Below, piece by piece: positions 13,958-20,104 of a stretch of DNA of 20,104 nt (positions are counted from its first letter, which is position 1; the number at the start of each line of letters is the position of its first letter). The stretch covers positions 1 through 20,104 of the forward strand of contig JBAPRR010000447.1 of NCBI GenBank assembly GCA_049281195.1, read 5' to 3'. The stretch comes from JBAPRR01 sp049281195. GTDB taxonomy: Bacteria > Actinomycetota > Acidimicrobiia > Acidimicrobiales > CAVXTF01. The notes under the pieces were generated by a model. The model searched no databases, was not told the DNA's origin, and worked only from the letters and a program-made list of their open reading frames with translations. A program made the translations under genes and the position numbers.

Positions 13958-14626
13958 TCAAGGGCGGGCGTCAATAGCGGCGACGCCGGAATTCCGGATA
14001 CGCCTGATCGCTTCCCACGGCTTGGCGTCCCCGAAGACCGCCGATCCGGCCACGAGCACCCTCGCTCCCGCCGCCACCACGAGCGGCGCGGTCTTCTCGT
14101 CGATGCCTCCGTCGACCTCGATCTCGGCGGTGAGCCCCCTCCGGTCCAACTCCGCGGCGACCTGCTCGATCTTCGGCAGGACCTCGACCATGAATTTCTG
14201 CCCGCCGAAACCCGGATGGACCGTCATGCACAAGACCAGATCGCAGTATTCCAAGAACGGGCTCAACTCCGAAACAGGCGTCTCAGGGTTGATGGCGAGG
14301 CCGGCCTGCATGCCGAGCGAATGACACTGCTCGAGCAGTGCCACGGTGTCACCCACCTCCACGTGGACAGAGCAGCTGTCTGCGCCCGCGTTCTTGAATG
14401 CCTCGAGGAAGTCCCCCGGATTGGTCATCATCAGATGGCAGTCGAAGAAGAGCCCGGTGTGTTTGCGGAGCGAGTCCACCACGGGTGGTCCGATTGTCAG
14501 GTTCGGGACGAAGTGACCGTCCATCACGTCGACGTGGAGCCAGTCGGCGTCCTGTGCCACAGCGGCCACGGCCTCCGCCAGCCCGCCGAAATCGGCGGAG
14601 AGCACCGAAGGGGCGATCCGGAGCAC
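13958..14626 (-). CDS. rpe: Ribulose-phosphate 3-epimerase
   Basis: Rpe interconverts ribulose 5-phosphate and xylulose 5-phosphate in the pentose phosphate pathway; ribulose 5-phosphate is also a substrate of the nearby RibBA. GTG at 14626 gives the typical N-terminus VLRIAPSVLSADF and a 222-residue TIM barrel. Metal-site and active-site motifs are HVDVMDGHFVPN (31-42), CHLMMTNP (His64), MTVHPGFGGQKF and EVDGGI. The frame continues upstream into fmt, but family length supports this start, 29 bases after the fmt stop. No strong Shine-Dalgarno sequence is present. Confidence 0.97.
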   Translation of the reverse strand: MLRIAPSVLSADFGGLAEAVAAVAQDADWLHVDVMDGHFVPNLTIGPPVVDSLRKHTGLFFDCHLMMTNPGDFLEAFKNAGADSCSVHVEVGDTVALLEQCHSLGMQAGLAINPETPVSELSPFLEYCDLVLCMTVHPGFGGQKFMVEVLPKIEQVAAELDRRGLTAEIEVDGGIDEKTAPLVVAAGARVLVAGSAVFGDAKPWEAIRRIRNSGVAAIDARP

Positions 14627-14655
14627 GCGATCGACACTACCGGCGCCCGGCACAG

Positions 14656-15591
14656 TCAATGGCCCAAGCGTTCGCCGGAACCGATGCGCGCTCCCCTGAC
14701 CCATTCATCCGCCCCCACGCGCTTTCGTCCCTCCGGTTGGACCTCGACAAGACGGAGGAGCCCGGCGCTGGTGACGACGTCGGATCCCACGATCGTTCCC
14801 GGTTGCTGAGCGCCGACGGCCGCCACACTTTCTCCCGCCACACTCTCGCCCGCGGCGCCGCTTCCGGCAGTGATAGCAACCGCTTTGGTGACTATCAACC
14901 GCTTTTCTCGAAACGTGGTCCACGCCCGACCGATCCGCACCACTCGCGCCAGATAGTCGGCCTGTTTGTCGAAGTGCAGCTCGAGCTCGTCGGGTTCGAT
15001 CTTCTGCGCGTAGGTGGTCTCACCTTCCTGCGCGTGACCCGGACCCAGAGAACTGGCCCCCGCTGACAGCGTCTCGACCAACAACGCGGCACCGAGCTCG
15101 CTAAGACGTGCCATCAATTCCTCAGCGGTCTCTTCTGCACCGATAGCCGTCTCGACGCGCGACAGGACGGGTCCGGTATCGAGTCCGGCCTCGAGCCTCA
15201 TGACGCTCACACCCGTCACCTCGTCGCCGGCGAGGATCGCGCGTTCAACGGGGGCCGCGCCGCGCCACCTCGGGAGCAGCGAGAAATGGACGTTGATCAT
15301 CGGCACAACATCCAGCACCCGCTGCGGAATGATCCTTCCGTAAGCGACGACTACACCGAGCTCCACACCCCGCTCCACGGCCGCGTCGCACACCGCGTCC
15401 AGCTCGTCTGTCACCGTTAACCCGAGCTCGAGAGCAGCGCTCTTGACCGGGCTCGGTTCGGGATCGCCGCGTCGCGATCGTCTGGCGTCACGGCGGGTGA
15501 CAACCAGATCGACTTCGTGACCCGCAGCGACGAGCGCTCTGAGACACGGGACCGCTGCAGCGGGAGTACCTAAAAACGCCAGGCGCGACAT
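14656..15591 (-). CDS. fmt: Methionyl-tRNA formyltransferase
   Basis: Fmt formylates initiator Met-tRNA with 10-formyl-tetrahydrofolate; its product is the substrate that Def, encoded just upstream, later removes from nascent proteins. The 311-residue protein begins MSRLAFLGTPAAAV. It has the catalytic N100, H102 and SLLPRWRGAAP (104-114) with D138 in AGLDTGPVL, and a basic loop RRDARRSRRG near 33-42 that contacts tRNA. The C-terminal domain contains a local duplication, GESVAGESVA. ATG 15591 is chosen by family N-terminus; the ribosome-binding site is weak (GGAA). An rsmB gene, common after fmt, is not present. Confidence 0.97.
   Translation of the reverse strand: MSRLAFLGTPAAAVPCLRALVAAGHEVDLVVTRRDARRSRRGDPEPSPVKSAALELGLTVTDELDAVCDAAVERGVELGVVVAYGRIIPQRVLDVVPMINVHFSLLPRWRGAAPVERAILAGDEVTGVSVMRLEAGLDTGPVLSRVETAIGAEETAEELMARLSELGAALLVETLSAGASSLGPGHAQEGETTYAQKIEPDELELHFDKQADYLARVVRIGRAWTTFREKRLIVTKAVAITAGSGAAGESVAGESVAAVGAQQPGTIVGSDVVTSAGLLRLVEVQPEGRKRVGADEWVRGARIGSGERLGH
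14821..14850. repeat. 15-bp tandem duplication inside fmt
   Basis: Two adjacent 15-base units (14821-14835 and 14836-14850) share 13 of 15 bases and begin CGCCACACT. They keep the fmt frame and encode GESVA twice in the linker-like part of the C-terminal domain. Confidence 0.7.
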
Positions 15592-15643
15592 GTGGGTTCC
15601 AGACGTAGAGATGCGCGCGGTGCGGATTCGATCGGTAGGAATA

Positions 15644-16234
15644 TCAGAGCTTCGGTCCCGCTTCGGGGCCGCCCGGTTCCAAGCTTCTCTGCTCGAGCTT
15701 CTCGTTGAGAGCGACCGCACGCGGATCGAAGGTCATCTGCCTGAGTGTGCGCATGGCCTCTTTGCGCTGATCGGGATCGAGACGCTCGATCAATAGCACG
15801 CCGTCCAAATGGTCCACCTCGTGCTGGTAGACCCGTGCGAGATATTCCTCGGCCTCTACCGAGATCTCATTCCCATCCAAGTCGAGCCCCTCGAGGAGGA
15901 TCTGGCGCGGGCGGGTGATCGGCCAGTAGAGCTTGGGCACCGACAGACAGCCCTCGTCGTAACTCCACTCTCCGGAGGATTCGGTGATGCGCGGGTTGAC
16001 GACCACCTTCGGGCCTTCTCCGGCGTCGTAGACGAACATGCGCTTTTGGATCCCGACCTGGTTGGCCGCGAGGCCGACCCCGGGTGCGGCATACATCGTC
16101 TCGATCATGTCGTCGGCGAGCTGCTTCAGGTTGCCGTCGATCTCGGTGACGTCGTTGGTGCGTTGCCGCAACACGGGATCGCCGTAGAGGCGGATGGAGT
16201 AGCCGGACACGGGCGTCATGGTACCGCCGGGCAT
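15644..16234 (-). CDS. def: Peptide deformylase
   Basis: Def removes the formyl group from nascent proteins at the ribosome exit. The 196-residue product has all three active-site motifs: GVGLAANQ (52-59), EGCLS with the metal Cys (94-98) and HEVDH (138-142). ATG 16234 has AGGAG six bases upstream, so it is preferred over a second ATG at 16219. It begins 16 bases after the priA stop and precedes fmt by 52 bases, the classic def-fmt pair. The C-terminal 45 residues are charged and extend beyond the catalytic fold. Confidence 0.97.
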   Translation of the reverse strand: MPGGTMTPVSGYSIRLYGDPVLRQRTNDVTEIDGNLKQLADDMIETMYAAPGVGLAANQVGIQKRMFVYDAGEGPKVVVNPRITESSGEWSYDEGCLSVPKLYWPITRPRQILLEGLDLDGNEISVEAEEYLARVYQHEVDHLDGVLLIERLDPDQRKEAMRTLRQMTFDPRAVALNEKLEQRSLEPGGPEAGPKL

Positions 16235-16250
16235 CAGGTGCTCCTGCTGG

Positions 16251-18293
16251 TCACGCCCGCACCGGATCCACTTCTATGCGCAATTTCCCTGACGGCCGCG
16301 GCACAGAGGCGAGCAGATCGCAGAGCGTCTGGTGGTCGGGGGCCACGACCCTCCACTCCCCGTCATGGGGCCCGAGAACCTCCACGCCCGAGGCTCCCAC
16401 CGAACCGAGCGCGGACCCGTACGCGTCGGCGGCTGCACCCGAGATCCGGGCCAGCGCCGTGACCGGTGGGAGCGCCAGCTCTTCTCGCACCGCAAGCTCC
16501 GAGTCAGAGAGAATTGACGGGTCGGCTTGCACCGCGGAGACGATCGCCGGGTGCTCCGGAACCCTGGTCTGTACGACAAGCTGGGCACCGGGGAGCGATC
16601 CGTTGCGCCGTCTCGTCCTGGACACGAGCCGTGCGGCGCGCGCAAGCAGAGCGAGCGCCTCTTCACCTGCGCGCAACCGCGGAGCCATCAGCTCCGAGTC
16701 GAAGTCCAGGAACACCACCGCGTCGGCCCGGTCGACACGGTGAAGGACGGCCTCCGTTCCGACCACGATCGTGGCTTTTTTCAGGGCCTTTTCTTCGGAT
16801 TCGGCTGCCGCCGCCTTGGACGGGACCGGCCCCGACACCTCCAGCACTTCAGCACCGGCCAGAGTGGCGAGCTCCTCGCGAACCTTGCTCACTCCGGGGC
16901 GAAGCGCGAGAAACCGCGTCGAGCCGCATTGCGCGCATACCTGGGGACGCTCGAGACCACATCTCTGGCAGACGAACGGAGGGTCTCCCTCCGCAGCTAT
17001 CTGAGCCTGAGCGAGCGGACCGCTGCATCGCTCGCAACGGGCCACTGTTCGGCACGACCCGCAGATCAAGAGGCGGGCTCTGCCTTTTCGATTGAGGACA
17101 CAGATGACACGCCTGGCCGCGATCTCGTTGTCAGTGTCGCCCCCAGCGTCAGCGTCGCCATAAGCATTGCCAGCTTCCGCCGCCCAACGAGCCAGTCGCA
17201 CAACCCGGTCGGAGAAGAGCCCGCTTCTGGGGTCGTCGACGCTACGGTCCACCACTTCGATCAGGGGCCAGCTCCTCCGCTCGGAGGCGTGATCCAGGTG
17301 CAGCAACCGCCTTCCGGCCATGACGTCGAGAGTGGGGCATGGAGATACGAGGACCACAGGCGCACCGTCGCGCTCGGCTCGCTCCGCGACGACCGCCCAT
17401 GCGCACCAAGTCGGCGCCGCTTGCGCGTAATAGCCCTCATCGTGCGCGTCCAGGACCAAGGCTCCGAGCAACGAGCTCAATGGTGCATACGCCGCAGCCA
17501 TGGTCCCGACAACTACGCAGCTGCCCGCCCGGGCGCGCGCCCAATCGTCAGGGAGCAGCGCGACCGGATAACCGGCACGACGAAGCCGTCTGGCGGCAGA
17601 ATCGGCCTGAATGTGGGTGGGCGCGAGCACCAACACCCCGCTCCCCACCTTGTGCTCACCTCCGCTCCACAGCCGGTCGGCTGCGGCGAACAGCAACCCC
17701 GACCTGTCTGCGGAGGGTGCGATCCTCACTACCGAGCCGCCCTGATCGAACGCACTGTCGATCAGATCTCTGTGTTCGTCTGTCTCGGCGCCGACCCGCG
17801 CCGGTGGCGACGGCGGGAGCGCAGGAGCCGTCAATCTGGAGACGACCTTCTCGCTCGATGCCGTCCTGAGACCGAACGCGAACGATCCGGCCCAGCGCCA
17901 TGCCGCCCATTGCGCCATGTCGACCACGGGCGCCGGCGGACCGATACCGCGCACCGCGATCACGGGCTTGATCGACAGATCCTGCGGCGCCACGTCTGTG
18001 ATGTCGGCGACCCATCCGGCGACACGCCGACCCTGTACGTCGACACGAACCTGCGTGCCGATGTCGATGCGATCCGCGAACTTCTCCGGGATCGAATAAA
18101 CGAACCTTTTGGTCAGTGCCGGAACGTCAGGGACAACCAGCGCGAAGCGCTCACCATCGGCAGGTCGTCCGATCGCAGGAGAAGACTCCTCGGATCCGAA
18201 CAGACTGTCGTTGTGCGGTGTCCGCTCAGCCGACAGCGCGCTTGAGCTCGTCGACCCTCGAAGTCTGTTCCCAGGTGAATTCGGGTTCCGCAC
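16251..18293 (-). CDS. priA: Primosomal protein N' (PriA), motor-deficient actinobacterial type; start uncertain
   Basis: PriA recognises stalled forks in replication restart. The N-terminal DNA-binding domain (FALVVPDVPALTKRFVYSIP) and eight zinc-binding cysteines are present. The cysteines, at 411, 414, 420, 423, 442, 445, 453 and 456 counted from 18293, fall in pairs such as CGSC and CQRC. The helicase parts are degenerate: there is no GxGKT Walker A (VVRIAPSADRSG instead), the DEEH box reads LDAHDEGYY, and the last motifs have lost their arginines. This loss is known for actinobacterial PriA and implies no helicase activity. No ATG, GTG or TTG lies in frame between the metK stop and the domain. 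GTG 18293 overlaps metK by 68 bases and gives 680 residues. CTG 18140, with GGTGAG nine bases upstream, gives 629 residues and a more usual N-terminus. Confidence 0.9.
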   Translation of the reverse strand: MRNPNSPGNRLRGSTSSSALSAERTPHNDSLFGSEESSPAIGRPADGERFALVVPDVPALTKRFVYSIPEKFADRIDIGTQVRVDVQGRRVAGWVADITDVAPQDLSIKPVIAVRGIGPPAPVVDMAQWAAWRWAGSFAFGLRTASSEKVVSRLTAPALPPSPPARVGAETDEHRDLIDSAFDQGGSVVRIAPSADRSGLLFAAADRLWSGGEHKVGSGVLVLAPTHIQADSAARRLRRAGYPVALLPDDWARARAGSCVVVGTMAAAYAPLSSLLGALVLDAHDEGYYAQAAPTWCAWAVVAERAERDGAPVVLVSPCPTLDVMAGRRLLHLDHASERRSWPLIEVVDRSVDDPRSGLFSDRVVRLARWAAEAGNAYGDADAGGDTDNEIAARRVICVLNRKGRARLLICGSCRTVARCERCSGPLAQAQIAAEGDPPFVCQRCGLERPQVCAQCGSTRFLALRPGVSKVREELATLAGAEVLEVSGPVPSKAAAAESEEKALKKATIVVGTEAVLHRVDRADAVVFLDFDSELMAPRLRAGEEALALLARAARLVSRTRRRNGSLPGAQLVVQTRVPEHPAIVSAVQADPSILSDSELAVREELALPPVTALARISGAAADAYGSALGSVGASGVEVLGPHDGEWRVVAPDHQTLCDLLASVPRPSGKLRIEVDPVRA

Positions 18294-19419
18294 GGCCGAA
18301 GTGCCCGTAGGCGGCGGTCTTGCGATAGATCGGGCGGAGCAGATCGAGGTCCCTGACGATGGCAGCGGGACGGAGGTCGAATACCTCACGCACCGCCTTT
18401 TCGATCGCCCCTTCGTCGTACTCCGACGTTCCGAAGGTCTCCACCAACAGCGAGATCGGCTGGGCCACGCCGATGGCGTATGCCACCTGCACCTCGCAGC
18501 GCTTGGCCAGGCCGGCAGCCACGACGTTCTTGGCCACCCAGCGCGCCGCGTAGCAGGCGGAGCGGTCGACCTTCGACGGGTCTTTACCGGAGAACGCGCC
18601 CCCACCGTGACGGGCCATCCCGCCGTAGGTGTCGACGATGATCTTGCGACCGGTCAGGCCGGTGTCGGCCCGGGGGCCGCCGAGCTCGAATTTCCCCGTC
18701 GGGTTGGCCAGGATCTTGACGTTCGACGTGTCGAGGTTGGGAGGGAGAAGCGGCTTTATGACGTGCTCGGTCAAGTCAGGAAGCAGCACATTGTCGAGGT
18801 CGATCCCGGCCTCGTGCTGGGTGGAGATGAGCACCGTGTCGAGGGCCACGGGGACGTTGTCCTCGTAGATGACGCTCACTTGGGTTTTGCCGTCGGGACG
18901 CAGGTAGCTCAACTCGCCGGAGCGGCGCACCTGCGCCAGACGCTGCGAAAGACGGTGTGCGAGCCAGATCGGGATCGGCATCAGGTCGGGCGTCTCGTCA
19001 CACGCGTAGCCGAACATCATTCCCTGGTCGCCGGCGCCCTGCGCGTTGAGCTGGTCCTCGCCGCCCGACCCGGTACGAACCTCGGCCGCGAGATCGACAC
19101 CCTGGGCGATGTCCGGTGACTGCTCGTCCAAGCTCACCATCACTCCACAGGTGAGACCCGAGAAGCCTTTGTCGTCGTGGTCGTAACCGATGTCGCAGAT
19201 CGTCTTTCTGACCAGACCGGCTACGTCGACGTAGGCCTTGGTCGTCACCTCTCCCGCCACGACCACAAGACCGGTCGTGAGCAGGGTCTCGCAGGCGACA
19301 CGGCTCCTCGGATCCTGCTCGAGCAGTGCGTCGAGGACCGTGTCCGATATCTGATCTGCGATCTTGTCCGGGTGACCTTCGGTCACGGACTCCGATGTGA
19401 ATGTGTGGCGTCGGCTCAC
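18226..19419 (-). CDS. metK: S-adenosylmethionine synthase
   Basis: MetK makes S-adenosylmethionine from ATP and methionine in the cytosol; it supplies methyl groups, for example to the TrmH-like enzyme in this window. The 397-residue protein has the three-domain layout. GHPDKIADQISD (15-26) carries the catalytic His, GDQGMMFGYA forms the flexible loop region, and the P-loop-like segment GGGAFSGKDPSKVDRSACYA is intact. GTG 19419 is the start that gives the family N-terminus; AGGAG lies about 11 bases upstream. It follows coaBC by 41 bases. I see no SAM riboswitch in that short gap. Confidence 0.98.
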   Translation of the reverse strand: MSRRHTFTSESVTEGHPDKIADQISDTVLDALLEQDPRSRVACETLLTTGLVVVAGEVTTKAYVDVAGLVRKTICDIGYDHDDKGFSGLTCGVMVSLDEQSPDIAQGVDLAAEVRTGSGGEDQLNAQGAGDQGMMFGYACDETPDLMPIPIWLAHRLSQRLAQVRRSGELSYLRPDGKTQVSVIYEDNVPVALDTVLISTQHEAGIDLDNVLLPDLTEHVIKPLLPPNLDTSNVKILANPTGKFELGGPRADTGLTGRKIIVDTYGGMARHGGGAFSGKDPSKVDRSACYAARWVAKNVVAAGLAKRCEVQVAYAIGVAQPISLLVETFGTSEYDEGAIEKAVREVFDLRPAAIVRDLDLLRPIYRKTAAYGHFGRAEPEFTWEQTSRVDELKRAVG

Positions 19420-19460
19420 TTACTTGTTTTCTCCTGGTGTCGGGCGCCTCGAGGACAGCA

Positions 19461-20104
19461 TCAGTACCCACCTTTTTGGGCACGGATCCGGGCGACAGTA
19501 TCGAGCACTGCGTGGGCCACCGTCGATTTGGCCCCTGAAATGTTCCTTGGTGCTGAGTCTTCTGACGAAGAGGATCGACCGTTTGCGACGAGAACCGTCA
19601 CGGAATTGGTGTCGTGGTCGAAGCCTGCTCCCGGGGCCGAAACGTCGTTTACGACCATGACATCGACACCTTTGGATTCGAGTTTGCGTAAGGCCCGAAC
19701 GACTGCATCTTCGGTCTCGGCGGCGAAGCCTACGAGCAGCTGGCCCTGGCGTCTGCGTCTTCCGAGCTCGAGAAGGATGTCCGTCGTCGGCTCCAAGATG
19801 AGCTCCGGGATGCCGTCGGACTTGTGGAGCTTTTCTGCGGCCGAGACCTTGGGGCGGAAGTCGGCCACCGCCGCGGCCATCACGACAACATCCGAATCGG
19901 GCGCCAGGTCTAAGACGGCTCTTTCCATTTCCGCCGCGGACTCCACCTTGACGAGGCGGTTCACCTGGGGGGCAGGGATGGAAGCGGCCGTCACCAGGGC
20001 TACCTCCGCACCGCGCTCCGCTGCCGCCTGGGCCAGGGCATGTCCCTGTTTTCCGGAAGAGCGGTTGGTGATGAAGCGCACCGGGTCGATCGGTTCGCGC
20101 GTCC
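19461..20104 (-). CDS. coaBC: CoaBC, phosphopantothenoylcysteine synthetase part (5' end outside window)
   Basis: The frame is open to the right edge, so only the C-terminal CoaB half is present. It starts in TREPIDPVRFITNRSSGKQG, the hallmark entry of the CoaB domain, which couples 4'-phosphopantothenate to cysteine using CTP. Further marks are SDVVVMAAAVADFRPK, the KLHKSDG loop, LELGRRRRQGQLLVGFAAET and VMVVNDVSAPGAGFDHDTN. The decarboxylase (CoaC) half should lie beyond the edge. The C-terminus is complete (TVARIRAQKGGY, stop at 19461). The order coaBC-metK-priA is typical for actinobacteria. Confidence 0.96.
   Translation of the reverse strand, partial: TREPIDPVRFITNRSSGKQGHALAQAAAERGAEVALVTAASIPAPQVNRLVKVESAAEMERAVLDLAPDSDVVVMAAAVADFRPKVSAAEKLHKSDGIPELILEPTTDILLELGRRRRQGQLLVGFAAETEDAVVRALRKLESKGVDVMVVNDVSAPGAGFDHDTNSVTVLVANGRSSSSEDSAPRNISGAKSTVAHAVLDTVARIRAQKGGY

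Noticed and set aside
13628..14809. Long plus-strand open frame of 393 codons opposite ribD and rpe
   Set aside because: It crosses two well-supported genes in antisense and shows no family pattern.
16527..18245. Long plus-strand open frame of 572 codons opposite priA
   Set aside because: It is a high-GC shadow of priA on the opposite strand with no motifs; priA has clear zinc motifs and correct neighbours.
19420..19460. Possible SAM riboswitch before metK
   Set aside because: The gap is only 41 bases, too short for known SAM riboswitches, and carries no such fold.
1..20104. CRISPR array, toxin-antitoxin pair, phage or defence system
   Set aside because: No regularly spaced repeats, no paired small genes with such motifs and no phage genes were found; the only mobile trace is the transposase at the left edge.

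Overview
The window is about 20 kb of a high-GC bacterial chromosome. It is almost certainly an actinobacterium, and I infer a member of the Acidimicrobiia or a close relative. The reasons are the actinobacterial order coaBC-metK-priA-def-fmt-rpe-ribD-ribBA-ribH, the actinobacterial type of PriA without an ATPase motor, a DUF1844 gene diverging from infC-rpmI-rplT-(TrmH-like)-pheS-pheT, and several leaderless-looking starts with a -10 box directly upstream. The lineage is an inference from gene content and order, not from a database search.

Left end (1-2600, + strand): the intact 3' end of an IS1380-like transposase gene runs in from outside the window. About 700 bases without a convincing gene follow, including a stretch near 1080-1380 that is visibly less GC-rich. 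Next come a TetR/BetI-type repressor with palindromes and a promoter in front, and a 145-residue protein of unknown function behind a consensus -35 box. A strong hairpin at 2608-2634 ends both this side and the convergent housekeeping block.

Middle (2642-9104, - strand, read right to left): infC, rpmI, rplT, a TrmH/SpoU-family RNA methyltransferase, pheS, pheT and a small cupin protein form one translation-centred operon. Two of its starts look non-canonical. infC appears to begin with ATC behind a good Shine-Dalgarno sequence. The methyltransferase appears to begin with CTG in a CTGA overlap with rplT. The infC leader can fold into several GC-rich hairpins. The DUF1844 gene (9202-9642, +) diverges from infC.

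Right part (9569-20104, - strand): coaBC (cut by the window edge), metK, priA, def, fmt and rpe, then a 138-base gap with a promoter candidate, then ribD, ribBA, ribH, hisG and a divergent cold-shock-domain gene. The cold-shock gene's 3' end overlaps the DUF1844 gene tail to tail. The genes supply coenzyme A and S-adenosylmethionine, replication restart, N-terminal formylation and deformylation, pentose phosphate, riboflavin and the first step of histidine synthesis. Riboflavin synthase (ribE) and the rsmB gene often found in this order are not here.

I see no defence system, CRISPR array, tRNA, rRNA or new multi-gene system. The most noteworthy signals are the non-canonical starts (infC ATC, methyltransferase CTG, possibly priA), the run of NTGA overlaps, the structured infC leader, the palindromes around the TetR gene and the overlapping convergent pair at 9569-9642.
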